Notes: generated by a model not told the origin, from the sequence alone. A DNA stretch of 64,000 nt from Symsagittifera roscoffensis (GCF_963678635.1 NC_087063.1:18645814-18709813), one strand, 5' to 3'; positions 45,719-57,225 are shown, numbered from the stretch's first letter. Made by a program: numbers and translations.

Positions 45719-46989
45719 TTTTTGTAAAACTACATTTTTTATTCGTAAGTGTAAATTTTTTCAGTAAATTTACTATACGATGTAGTGAATTGTTTGTTTC
45801 TTTATGTAATTCAAAACTTTAAATTCCTGAATTTTTTTTACAAGTAACCTTTTGGTGAAACACAGGGAGAATGATGATGGAGTATGGATGTTGTAGTCCA
45901 ACAATTGAAAGAATTAACGATAGAATAGATAAATTTACGAAAACTGTAACATATTTCTAGTAAATCGTATAATCTTCATAAAAGTTTACTCTGAGAAAGA
46001 TAGAGAAAAATTTTCCCTAGAAAAGATCAGACACAAAACGATTATGATATTATATCTTTCTCAGGGTAAACTTTTACCGGGGTAGAACAATTGACAAAAT
46101 TCGATGATAATTTTTGGAAAATTTCACAGTTTTTTAAAAACATTTAAAAGAATAAAGACAAGGTGATAATAGAGAACTGAAACTAATCGTTGCAAGAAAT
46201 ATGACAGAATGAATAAACATGTCGAGGTAAAAATGCGAACTAGATAAAAACATCTGATTCGTCGAAACTTAAAAATTTTTGCAAATTTTTATCTTAGTTC
46301 CAATGAAAATTTCATGCAAATTTGATTGGATGTATTTCCTTTTTCTTACAAAAAATTTAAAATTTTAATCTCTCAAAAAGTAACTCACGCTTCATTAAAT
46401 TTGTGGGGAGTGCTAATATGCATCTGTCATATAATCGTGGGATAATTTTGTGAAAAAAGATAAAATAAGTCATAAAATTATAAAGTATAATGGAGCTGTT
46501 ATCCGTTCTCCAGAGAACCTGGGAAATAAAAGATTAAGTGGGATAAAAACGTAATCAACTGTGAGGAGCTTGCAAGATGCCCCTGATATCCCATGGAGCG
46601 GAATCATTAACCTGTCAAAGATAATCCCCTCTTGTCATTTTTCCCCAGATAACCTGAGAGAAAACAATAAGATGAAATAAGTATTTAATAGATTTTTTTG
46701 AAAAAAAAAAATTAAATCTGTGATATATTAGTTTTTGAACCCATACTCCAAGTCGAAACTTAATTTTGTCAAAAAATATCATCTGAAACGTACCATCCAA
46801 AAAAATATATAATTTCGATTTTTCAAGATAAAATGTTTTGTCAAGATTAAAATATATTTGCAAGTAAAACTGAAAAAATTTTCAAAAAAATTTCTGAAAC
46901 TTGCCATACCGAAGTTTTGTAAGACATGATAGCACTTTCATATCACAAATCATAGAAATTAGCTAAGAAACGCAAGTATAGGCGAAATC
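45719..46989. other. Polinton right-hand noncoding part
   Basis: AT-rich, no recognisable gene. It contains a hairpin with 23-base arms (about 45978-46000 and 46052-46074: AAAAGTTTACTCTGAGAAAG against its complement) and a short duplicate (about 46475-46515) of 44870-44930, including GGAGCTGTTATCCGTTCTCC. Confidence 0.6.
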
Positions 46990-47184
46990 GAGCAACAAAA
47001 GAATCGGTCGTTGAATTTTTTTTTTTGAATTTTACCATCTGAAATCTTACCATCTTTATTAGAAAACCTATTCCCTATCTTAATACACAGGAAATCCATT
47101 CCCTATCTTAACACATAGCTTGGAGACCTGATGTTCTATTCCCTATCTTAAAACATGGGGATCTCCATAAACCCCCCCCCCCCC
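46990..47184 (-). repeat. Right terminal inverted repeat of Polinton 1
   Basis: Reverse-complemented, it begins with 13 G (47172-47184) and repeats the ATGTRTTAAGATAGGGAATAGG subrepeats of the left end at 30108, followed by ATGGTAAGATTTCAGATGGTAA. GCCA occurs just outside both ends (30104-30107 and 47185-47188), a possible part of a target duplication. Confidence 0.75.
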
Positions 47185-48484
47185 GCCACACTTGCTCTTT
47201 CTTCTACTACTGCGATCACTGTAAAACAGTATTTGAAGCTATGGGTTGCTAAAATCACTTCTGCTCGTGCCAAGAAACCCGTCCATCGTTGTCAGACCAA
47301 GATATTAAAAGTGAAAATAGGAATCGAGAAATGGATGAGTTGAGACGAGAGTACATAGAAGAAAGAGGTTACAATATTCAGGAATTGTGGGAGTGTCAGT
47401 ATTGGGAGCATTTCAAAACAAGTTCCTCAGTCAAGAAGCATGTCAAGACAGTTTTTTCATATTGAAGACCTCTGTCTACTAAATTTTTCCTTAAAAAATG
47501 AAAGAATCGATCTCTTTTTTGCTAATAATTCCCGACGAGTTGAAGCCCACATTTTCAAATTTTCCTCCAATATTCAAAAATATTGACGTCTGCCGTAACA
47601 ATATTGGAGAATACATAAAAAATTATGCCGAAGAAAACGATTCGCTGAAAATACCTCAATGAATGATGAGTTTTAAATTAGAAAATGGCACAATTGTCAC
47701 ACCCATTCTTAACTTCTATCTAAGCTTGAACTTCAATGTACAAAAATTTATCAACAAATCTAGGACAACAAATCTAGGAAATGTTTCAACCATTCTGTTA
47801 ATTTTGTTGTTGATGCTCCACGAGAAGAAGACGAGAATCCACACACTGAAATTGTTGCTGAGACGATGAAATTTCTCGATAACAGCTCGTACGGTTATCG
47901 AATTATAGGCCGATCCAGACACACGATAACCAAATATCTTGGCGATGGAAAAACACACAAAGCAATAAATGAAAAAATTTTTTAAGCAATTGAATGTTCT
48001 GAAAAATGATTCATATGAAATAGAACTGTTAAAGTCAACAATCGAACATAGAGAAACAGTTTTTGTAGGCTTTTGCATTCTTCAATACGCCAAACTTAGA
48101 GTGTTGGAGTTGTATTAAAAATTTTTTCATGAGTTTGGCCTTGAGAACAAGTTCGAGGAACTAGAGACGGACACAGACTCTCTGTATCTAGCATTAGCCG
48201 AAGAGAACTTGAAGGATTGTATTTGTCCTGAGAACAAAGTTCAATGGCTACAAATCCGTCGAAATGACTGCAGAGATGACTTTGTTGCCGATGCAAAGAA
48301 AAACTTCTTCCCAAGTTCAAGCTGCGCTGTCCATAGAAAGCATGACAAACAAGAACCCGGTCTCTTCAAAGAAGAAGTTCGCTGTACTGAAATGTTGTGT
48401 CTGGGCAGCAAGACGTATTGCTGCTATGATAGTAAAGCGACAAACTTAAATTTACCACCTAAGGAATCAACAAAAGAACGCTAG
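47185..48484 (+). pseudogene. polB: Second Polinton polB fragment (3' half), plus strand
   Basis: It begins abruptly after the C-run with SFFYYCDHCKTVFEAMGC, the same cysteine-rich insert as in the first polB, followed by a TAA. It continues through MDELRREYIEERGYNIQEL, a diverged middle, motif B region (NSSYGYRIIGRS, about 47885), TDTDSLYLALAEENL (motif C, about 48173) and LFKEEVRCTEMLCLGSKTYC with TAG at 48482-48484. Several stops and frame shifts are present. Its strand is opposite to the first polB, and its end lies next to a TIR, as expected for a second, inverted Polinton of the same family. Confidence 0.85.
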
Positions 48485-48884
48485 AAATTACTGGGTATTG
48501 ACCAATGTCTAAATACAGGGTACTTGACGAAGCTGTAAATTTAAAGTCGACGAATCATGGATTCAAAACCTCCAACCGTTATGTCGAAACATATGAATAA
48601 ACTAATAAAGGACTCAGTTACTTTTAGCCGAAAAGCGAAGTATTTAATGATGGAATACATACAAAGCCATTGAACTTGTAAATTTAACTTGTTAACTGTA
48701 GTGAAATTTTATACGATGCAATGATTTATAACTAATTCAATTTTTCAACTGTTATAAAACAATTTACAGTAATTATATTTTTTTTCTGGAAAACTTCATT
48801 TCTTCTTTGAAACTTTAGTTAGATTTCAGCTAGTTTCAGACACTTTCAATGATAATTCAAATGTTTGAGAACATAACTAAAATC

Positions 48885-49109
48885 ATATCTTAACACATTG
48901 AGAAATCTATACCCTATCGGATTGGTGTAGATGGTCTTAAAACATGGTAGGATGGGGCTCCCAAAAAATTTACATTTACATCTTAATACATTGGGAAACC
49001 TATTTCCTATCTTAATACATTGGTAAATCTATTTCCTCTCTTATTACATAGGTTGAAGACCGAATACTCTATAGCTTATGTTAAAATATGGAGGTCTTCC
49101 GCCCCCCGG
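48885..49109 (-). repeat. Terminal repeat of the second Polinton fragment
   Basis: The reverse complement aligns closely with 30108-30260: a GGGGGG start, TTAACATAAGCTATAGAGTAT, then ATGTATTAAGATAGGAAATAGG subrepeats. It marks the outer right boundary of Polinton-derived DNA. Confidence 0.8.
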
Positions 49110-50176
49110 ACGATTTTGCCCCGACATAAAACTACTTACTTTGCTTGTTGATTGAAATAAATTAAACAATCAGGTGAAGTAAGAGGCATGAAATAGAATC
49201 CCCTAAAGTTTTCTCGAAGAACTCATTTCAATACGAGTTTTCTAAAGTGTCAATTGGATTTTCCCGATTCAAATTTTTATTTATATTATATCAAACATTG
49301 TTTTTAGACGCTACTTCTTTGAAACTAACTTACGCACTAATTGCAAATCAAGCAGCGAGTTCAAATCAACATCTCAGAGATCTCCTCTAATCTCCGAAAA
49401 AGCTACTTCATTGTGAGGAGATCTTGATCTGTCAAAATATTTAGAAGAAAACAAAACCGGGTTTGAGAAATCCAATTGAGCAATAAATTACAAAAATCAA
49501 GATCGTGTTCATTCAATTGCCAAAAATTTCAAAGTTTTTGAAAAATTCATCCCCAAATCAGTTTTTAACTAATTTTGAGAAAATTTAACTCAGTAGGCCG
49601 TTTTTTTATGCTAGTTTGCCTCAAAATTCGAATAATATGCAAAACTTGATAATTTAAGACGAACAAAACAAAAACAATTATTTTTTTTCAAAATGTCCTT
49701 TCAATATGAGACTTTAGGAATTTTCATTTTGATCTTGTCTACTGAAAGCTTTTTCGACAATTTTTCCCCAGAAAAATGGTTGATTTTCGAAAAATAAAGA
49801 ACTGAAAAAGGTCGCCAAGCCAAAATTAGTATGAAAAGACGCTATGACATATCAAATTATCAGAACTCCTATAACCTGCCGTTAAATCATTATTTTGAGG
49901 GGCTCGATGTTATGGAATGCATGTTAGCTCATATGTAGTTTTTTTTTGCTACGCTGTTCTTCTTCCGGTTTGTTTTGGGTGTTGAGAAACTATTTTTTCG
50001 AGTGCAAAATTGGATTTTTCCAAATTTTGGCTCGCAAACTTTTTGGCTAATAGCTTCTAAACTTTTGAGAGCTTTTGATGATTGTTTGTTGTTATCGCTA
50101 TAATTTGTGTTGGCCCTAACTTTTGTATGCAAATAGTTTCCTAGCTCATCTGCGTTATTTATACTAATGCACCTGG

Positions 50177-50612
50177 GTCTAGGACAACAAGCCGACGGGA
50201 CTTCAAGCCGAAATTAAAATTTTACAGGCACCTCAAAACACTATTTTATCGTTTGTAAAACGTTGCTTTTCAAAAACTTTGGAAAGTTTAGTCCATAATA
50301 AGCGTTATTCATGAGAATGCACCACTGGTGATTGGCATCCGTTAATAACATCAGCCGGTTTTTGAAATGCATAAATTATAAACATGAAAAATGCTTTCAA
50401 CCATGTTTTACTTTTCAACTTTCCGAAACATCATTTGGAGGCTCAAATAATATGCAAACGCCAAATGCTAGTGAAGAAAGGTCATGAAATTCAGAAATTC
50501 TTCAAAAAAAGTTTTCAACTTATTCATTTTTCACGACTTTATAAGGAATTATTTGTCTAGAAGTCCCTAATTTTACAATTCGGCTTGAATTCCCGTCGGC
50601 TTGATGTCCGAC
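50177..50612. mobile_element. Inverted-repeat element (about 436 bp MITE-like)
   Basis: The ends are inverted copies: AGCCGACGGGACTTCAAGCC near 50190 and its complement GGCTTGAATTCCCGTCGGCTT near 50582, flanked by GGACA and TGTCC. No coding capacity. A partial copy lies at 4445-4545. No clear target duplication was resolved. Confidence 0.65.
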
Positions 50613-51108
50613 ACCCATGCATCTATGTCTACATTTCTACCCTTTCTTGCATCCATAGTTTTGTATATATCAATCCATGCATTTATATCTGTGCATCTGT
50701 ATCCAAGTCTATGTACCTTTATCTGTGTGTATGTGGATATGCGCATCTATATCTTCGCATCTTCTTTCATGCATCTGTGTCGATGTATATGTTTTGATAT
50801 CTGCGCTATATATGTTTTGATCTACGCTTCGAGAAATATGATCTGTATGAACTGGGGTTAGGTCTTTTACCAGACCGACCTTTTACCAGACCTCAAATAC
50901 CAGAACTCAAATAGTATAAGTTAAAATTAGTGGAAGATTTGAAAAGGAAGCGGTTAGAACAAACAAAACTTTGTTGAGAAACCGTGAAATCATTGTCTCC
51001 AAACTAGACTAAACGGCTTCATTGCATCTGTCAATCAAATTTGTTTATCGAAACTGATAAAAGGTCCATGTTATAACTTTTCTGGTAAAAGTTCGGTCTG
51101 GTAAAAGG

Positions 51109-51308
51109 NNNNNNNNNNNNNNNNNNNNNNNNNNNNNNNNNNNNNNNNNNNNNNNNNNNNNNNNNNNNNNNNNNNNNNNNNNNNNNNNNNNNNNNNNNNN
51201 NNNNNNNNNNNNNNNNNNNNNNNNNNNNNNNNNNNNNNNNNNNNNNNNNNNNNNNNNNNNNNNNNNNNNNNNNNNNNNNNNNNNNNNNNNNNNNNNNNNN
51301 NNNNNNNN
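51109..51308. other. Assembly gap of 200 N
   Basis: 200 undefined bases. The flank reads GGTCTGGTAAAAGG just before the gap, the inverse of phrases at 50857-50892, so the gap probably covers the arm of a palindromic repeat. Confidence 0.99.
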
Positions 51309-52103
51309 GAGGGTAGACCAATTGCACTCTCCAATTATGGAAGCTGAAATAACGCAAAAAAACGAGATCGATTTCTAGTTTCGAAAATGGAATTAAAATC
51401 TTAGATTTCCTAGCGGAATAAAAAAGCTTTGATTGGTTTCTAGTTTCGAAAATGGAATTTATTTTTTCCCAGTGGAATAAATGCTTTAACTAATAAAGTA
51501 GTGTTCTCGTATTGGGTTAATTTCATCCAAAAAAAGCCAAAAACAAATTGTTTTTGAAATTCAAGAAGCATTAGGGCCATATATTTTTTTGATTGAAATT
51601 CGAAAAGTTTTCAAAAATTGAGTCACTTTTATAAGTTTTTTTTTTGCGTTGATTGACTCTTTTCCAATTATCTGTTGGCTAATTTCCAAAAACTTAGGTT
51701 TTATCAATTTTTCTATTTTTGATCTTCTGCAATCTACTGGTTTTCAAGAATTTTAAGTTTTATCAATTTTTTTTAGTTTTCAATAGTTTTTTAAGGAATC
51801 CTACAAGAGATTTGTTTGCTAATACGGATCTGAGAAATTGTTTTTTTGATACGGACCAATAACTAAAATGCATTTTTTGCGGGAGCTCTGTTGCTTCGCC
51901 CGCATATTAAAGGTTTGTCTGAAATTGGGGCTTGTAAGAAAAACCGATTTTTTTTTACATTTAAAGGCTCTGACAAAGAAAACTCGAACAAAATTTATTT
52001 TTATTCATGAAACTTCAGTGAGGGGTTTTATGACCATAGTTTCTAAGCAGGTGTAAATTAAAACTAATTGAATGTGATTTATTCAGTGTGATATTATTCC
52101 CAG

Positions 52104-52346
52104 GCTGTATCATCGGAACAAATAGAAGCCAAACCCTCAGGTTGCGGTAGAGTGGCAGTAGTGACCTTCTTGAGCGAGGGAAGAGCCAAAACGGTCTCCA
52201 ACAACAGTCTCTCCTATGACTTCATTTTCGCCACTTTCCTGTTTGGCTCATGGAAGCAAAACGTTATGGAAGAGAGAGAAAGAAATAATGGAAAAGACAG
52301 CCGTAGCCACAACGACATCGGTAACTTCAGTCTAGGGGTCGGCTAG
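52104..52346 (+). CDS. Possible terminal exon of a host gene, unknown family
   Basis: After a plausible acceptor (TTATTCCCAG) a frame of 80 codons begins in phase 0 (AVSSEQIEAKPSGCGRVAVV) and continues through TFLSEGRAK, SYDFIFATFLFGSW and a hydrophilic end to TAG at 52344-52346. GC content and codon variety are higher than in the flanks, as for the receptor exons. No upstream exon was found and I do not recognise the protein. It could also be a 3' piece of a processed gene. Confidence 0.4.
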   Translation, partial: AVSSEQIEAKPSGCGRVAVVTFLSEGRAKTVSNNSLSYDFIFATFLFGSWKQNVMEERERNNGKDSRSHNDIGNFSLGVG

Positions 52347-52936
52347 GTGAAAACTTAAAGTCAGAGCTATCCACTGAAAAGAACTTAAGCTTTGACTTTT
52401 GTGAAAAACAAGTATACCGTTGCTTTCTCTGCAAGTAACACAATGCAGAGTGTTTCGATCACTATTTTGACTACAAACTTTTCTATAATAATGTGGCAAT
52501 ATCGTCTAAGTGAAGGAATGGTCTCTCCTTGTTCAATTGTGATTCCTTTCAAAGGTTTTTTTAATTTGACAAACGTGTAGCACTCTTAAAGCAAACCTGA
52601 AACTGAACAAAGCATGACTTTTGTTTTTATTTTGTTTTTTTTTTCGAAAAGAACAAAAGCTCTGGAAGACACATAATATCAATTAATTTTTCATGAAAAG
52701 TCGATTGCTGCTTTTTGATCCGGCTTCTAAGAAAATTGAGAACAAAAGCTTCGGGTGTGTTTAAATTTTTAAAACCCTTTGAAGCAAGAGAGCGTGGAAA
52801 TAATTAATTTTGGTTGTGTTTTTTTTCTAGAACAAATTTTGACACAAAAAATTAGGTAGAACGAAAAACTCAGAAGGGGTCGAGTGATGAGGTAAACCAT
52901 TTTGGCGCCCTTTTGACCCATATTCTATCGACATAA
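52347..52936. other. Noncoding interval before LTR element 2
   Basis: AT-rich, nothing recognisable beyond short open frames. Confidence 0.6.
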
Positions 52937-54092
52937 TGTAGTATTGCGAAATACTACACACACACAAAAGACCATTGTCCTAATTGTTTATTTAACGACC
53001 CAATTCTAAATTGGAGCGTGCCATTTAAATTAAAGCCTCTTTTCACTAAATCAGATATTGACTGATTTACTCTTATTAGGACTATAAAATCTTGTTTTAA
53101 AAATCCACTCCTTTTTGAATACTTGTCCAATTTTTCTCATTTTTTCATACTCAATATTTTAAAAGGGCGGCGATTATTAATACGTCCCTTTTAACTTAAC
53201 TTGAAACAAACTGGATAAATATTTTGCAGTCTTGCCGGCTGCACTAAAATTCTCCTTGCTTTGATTTAGCATAGATGCACCTGCAATATGATGCATCAGA
53301 GAAAGTAATATGAATTTTTAATCAGACAAACTGAAGGCTGCGGTTTTCTTCAAAGAGGACTAATAAGTTGAAGATATTTGATTTGAAAAAATCAAATAAA
53401 AACTAGTTGAAAATTCCCTTATAAGAAAGGGAGAACAAAGGAGCAGGTGAAACCTGAATAATTAAAGATTGAATCAGCCGCCGGTTTATGCTTATGAGCA
53501 AAAGGACTGGCCTGAAATCTTCAGTGTTTCATTTTGCTCAGTCAGCAGCAAGTCAGTTCTCTTCAGTCAGATCTTTTAAAAATAAATAATTTTTCTTTTC
53601 TGCCCTAACTTTAAAATTAATCTAGCCATTTTCACTTATAAAAAGAGAATAAATTCTCATTTTAAATTTGATTTGAAAAATTATAAATTGAGATACTCGA
53701 GATACGCACACCCGAGGAAGTCTGGACTACAAGTACCCAAAGGACTACGGCAAGACGATTCAGACGACCCAACCAGAAGTGCTGACTTGGACAAAATCAA
53801 GGGCAACCATACATACAAATCAGCCACCGACCTTAGTAAGAAGATAAAATATGATGAACAAAATAAGATTAGCTCAACCTCCCCTCATAGGTATATTTCT
53901 TTAAGCTGTTCGATTCATTTATATAATCTAATAACCCAGTGCTTTGTATCTAACCAATTAATTAATTCATACCTTTTCTAACTATTGTTTTTACTCTACT
54001 TTTTGTCAAGACAATTTGACGATTTAAGGTGAGACTTATAACTTAGGATAAAATTACTAAGCATTCAACCAGCAATGAGCGCTTAGTAAAAC
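52937..54092 (+). repeat. Putative 5' LTR of retrovirus-like element 2
   Basis: Delimited by inference: it begins TGTAGTATT, part of a hairpin with AATACTACA, and ends just before a TGG-type primer site at 54093. Inside are a TATA box (TATAAAAAG, 53637), an AATAAA (53648) and a strong splice-donor-like AAGGTGAGAC (about 54026). The 3' LTR lies outside the window, so neither boundary can be verified. At 1.16 kb it would be long. Confidence 0.4.
53637..53645 (+). promoter_or_regulatory. TATA box in putative LTR of element 2
   Basis: TATAAAAAG lies well inside the putative LTR, with transcription expected to start near 53665-53675. Position and sequence fit an LTR promoter, but there is no other support. 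Confidence 0.4.
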
Positions 54093-54110
54093 TGGTGCGA
54101 CCGCAGCAGA
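54093..54110 (+). other. Putative primer-binding site of element 2
   Basis: TGGTGCGACCGCAGCAG starts with the required TGG and resembles retroelement primer sites. The matching tRNA is not determined. Confidence 0.45.
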
Positions 54111-56389
54111 GAACTACTCCTTAAGAAATTCTTTTTCCAACAAACTAGAAACAGCTTTTAAAATTCAAAAAATATATTATTATTAGGATCTGTGAGTATT
54201 TGTCAGATTAGTTTCCAACCTCAAAAAGCCAGAGACAATGGGTATCTTTCGATAGAAACACAATTTCATTGTCTTCTACTTGACAGATATTCCTAGTAGG
54301 GTTCTTGCGAAAGCATCCCCTGCGCTAGCAGTCGCCCACGATATCCCTCCATCTCGAGGTCTATTAGACGGCTTTCTAACTAACATTAGCTCATGAACTT
54401 AACTATTATCTATTATTATAATAATATATAAATTTTCTGAAAGAATCGTTCTCTGCCTAAGTCCGCTAGTAAGATATACCCGTTTTGTCCAGTAATCCAC
54501 TAAGTTTTGCCGAAACTTCAGTTTGAAGTTATCATCACTAAAATTAACGAAATTCTGTATTAGACTAAAGTGCTCAAAAACTTATTAAATATCTTCAATT
54601 ATTTTTTCGAGGGGGTTAAGTGGTCATATGTGCGATCTAAGAGTGACTAAATTGTATGATAAATTGAATTCTTCATCACATTATCTCAAACCATCCACGC
54701 TTGTTGCTATTTATTCTAATCCTTTATCAATTCTCGAGGCTTATCCTCAACTTTTCTTAAACTCATTTTAATTCTATCCACCTTAACGTAACTTAAACCT
54801 AAATCATCCATCAGTAAAGCTACCAATTACTGAAACTAAGGAAGAAAATAACAAAAACTAAAAAGGAAGGAACGGATTTGAGTGTTTTTTGATAAATCAT
54901 TAGTTTTTTTTGACACAGTTTAAATATACACCTAATTAACAATAAGATTACGCACTAAAACCAATCTTAAACGTTAACCACATAACACCAAACACCAAGT
55001 TTTAGTTTCAGCACAAAAATATCAGGTTTCACAACAAAAACTAAGTTTAAAACACTGACACATCCACTTTATATTGATAAAATAGGTTTCATATGATAGC
55101 ATAAGCACTAAAAAATTGATTTTTACCAGCCAAAATTTTTGGTTTCAGTCTAGGTTTCAGTTATAGGTTCAAACGTTTCAGTTAAAATAAGTATAGTTTC
55201 CGGTCAAAATTTTAAGTTTCTGTAAACGGATTCGGGTAAAACAGCAAAAGTTGAACTAGTCAAACCCAAACTTGGATACCATAAGTCAAAAACCTGGTCT
55301 TAAATGGTACGTTTTTGTTAGTTTCAGGTTTCAGAACACAAAAATTGAGTTTTTTGGTCTCAAAATTGAGCTCCGAACGCCGAAATTTGACTTTCTAGAG
55401 AAAACTAACGGTGTTAAAACCCACCAAACCAATTTTAAAGTTTGGTTCCTAAGGCTGAAACGTACGTTTCAGAATTGGTGTTTTTAGTTTCAGACCCAAA
55501 AATCTTGCTTCCCAAGTGAAATTTTTGTGAAATATTGAAAGATAATAGGAATCCTTAATGCACTAACAAATTTTTAAACTCAATCGTCGTTTTAGGCTAA
55601 AATTTTCATCTTTTTGGCAATTTTATTGCTGGAATAGAAATATATTAGAGAGACAAACCTAAATTTCCAATCTCAAAACTCTAAAACCAAGTGGTCAAAC
55701 CATAGTTTTAGTTCTAGAAATCATAGTTTCAGCCCCAAAAACTTAGATTTCCGCAAACAAATTTTTGATTTTGAAGTTACAAACCTGTTCAAAATTCCAA
55801 TTTACACTAGACCAGCTATCAAAAACCAACTTTTTATTTTCATGCACCGAGTTTGAGAGAATTTAAGAGTTTTAGGTTTGAGTTTCCAAATTCTAAGTTT
55901 AAGATATCAAAAGATTCGGTTTTCTCGAACTTTTTTTGCAAGATAAAGCAAAAACCAGATATAATAAAGCGTATAGAAAATTTTAAGATTAAAAAAACTC
56001 AACTTCAGCTACCATAGTTTCAGGTTTCAGATTATCGTTTCAGTCAAAAAATTTTCTGAAAATTGTTAACAAAAAAATTAAGTTTTGAACCAATAATAAC
56101 CAATAAAGGCATATAGTTATATTGTTAACCATACCATAGCATCAATAAAACTTCACTTGAACAAAGTTTTAGGTTTCAGTTAAGGTTTCAGCGAATAAAA
56201 AACTTGAAAAACTTAGAAACAATTTTAAAAAATTTTTTTTTCTCAAAGAAATTTTTTTATTTCCTTATCTTATTATTAATAACCTTTGTTAATATTCAAT
56301 AATTCCTAAGAGGTTTTCATTACTTTAAAACATACTAATCAAATAGTACAACTTGGCTTAAGAAAAAGAAAACGAACATCGTGAAATTA
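54111..56389 (+). other. Leader of element 2 with GTTTCAG motif array
   Basis: A 2.3-kb region before the first ORF. From about 55000 to 56200 the hexamer TTTCAG occurs about 14 times, mostly as GTTTCAG and often doubled (TTTCAGGTTTCAG). No long ORF is credible. It may hold packaging, splicing or translation-control signals. Confidence 0.5.
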
Positions 56390-56665
56390 ATGTCAACACA
56401 TTTTAAAATTGACGTCAGTACAATAAATTTAAAACTCAAATTAGGAAATAAAGTCTCTAACATCATATGGTATATCACTAACACCGAAAAAAATCATATT
56501 AGTATACTAGCAAAACACCCTAACGAAGATAAACACGAATTATACGTCTTCTTTCGACGATATACTCCAAAAATTGACACAATTCTTCAGCAAATAAAAA
56601 TACCAAATAACATAATTTGTATACCGGAAGAGCGATTAATTGCTTCACTCCCGATTGCTTTTTGA
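56390..56665 (+). CDS. Element 2 accessory ORF A (91 aa), paralogue of ORF B
   Basis: ATG at 56390 (MSTHFKIDVSTINLKLKLG), stop TGA at 56663-56665. It aligns without gaps over most of its length with the next ORF. Shared blocks are NLKLKL.NK, IIWYITN, K..I.IL.KHP, HEL and TP.I..IL, about 40% identity by eye. The protein is small and soluble-looking, mixed alpha/beta by pattern, with no cysteine cluster or membrane segment. No known family is recognised. Lying between PBS and gag, it would be the first gene on the genomic RNA, an unusual position for a retroelement. It may act in leader-dependent steps, but this is speculation. Confidence 0.65.
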   Translation: MSTHFKIDVSTINLKLKLGNKVSNIIWYITNTEKNHISILAKHPNEDKHELYVFFRRYTPKIDTILQQIKIPNNIICIPEERLIASLPIAF

Positions 56666-56846
56666 TATCATAATATACCCAAGCACAAAACTACTTGCAT
56701 TTTAATCATTTTTAATTAAAAACACAAAATTTTCCTTAACAAAAATTAAAAATAATAACAAGTTCATAAGAAAAATTTAAATATTTTTTATATTGTTTAT
56801 CATTCTCTAGATAAATATTTATGTCCCTAAAAGGATGTAAAATGCT

Positions 56847-57131
56847 ATGACCAACTTTTATCAAGTAAATACAACAGCATTTAATTTAAAACTGAAATTA
56901 AAAAACAAATCCACAAAAATTATTTGGTATATCACCAATATGCAAAAAGATCAAATCACAATTTTGTCCAAACACCCACACAAAAATATTCACGAATTAA
57001 CCATTCTTTCCAGCAGCAATACCCCAGAGATAACTTCCATCTTAAAAAAGCTTAATAAGCCCCATAGCACTATTGATCTAACTAACAAAAATTTGTATAC
57101 ATTGAACCCAGCAAACTTCATTGTAACTTAA
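56847..57131 (+). CDS. Element 2 accessory ORF B (94 aa), paralogue of ORF A
   Basis: ATG at 56847 (MTNFYQVNTTAFNLKLKLKN), stop TAA at 57129-57131, 94 bases before gag. Conserved blocks with ORF A are listed there; the C-terminal 20 residues differ. Both frames are open in a copy whose gag and pol carry several lesions, which suggests they are short enough to have escaped, or were recently under selection. No function can be assigned from sequence. Confidence 0.65.
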   Translation: MTNFYQVNTTAFNLKLKLKNKSTKIIWYITNMQKDQITILSKHPHKNIHELTILSSSNTPEITSILKKLNKPHSTIDLTNKNLYTLNPANFIVT

Positions 57132-57225
57132 ATACAATTATTTCAGTCCGAACAATTGATCAGTACACAACACATCCAAAACCCTTTATATATTGTTAAC
57201 AAAACATTGAGTGAATTAAACAAAG

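Larger units (their letters stand above)
49110..52103. other. Noncoding repeat-bearing interval with assembly gap
   Basis: No supported gene. It contains the MITE-like element 50177-50612, a degenerate CATCTATRTCT-type low-complexity tract (about 50605-50830), inverted GGTCTGGTAAAAGG motifs around the N gap, and a 66-bp tandem repeat of TTTCTAGTTTCGAAAATGG (51366-51470). Confidence 0.6.

Noticed and set aside
50585-50861. Overlapping Ser/Cys/Ile-rich ORFs
   Set aside because: Products of a CATCTATRTCT-type low-complexity tract.
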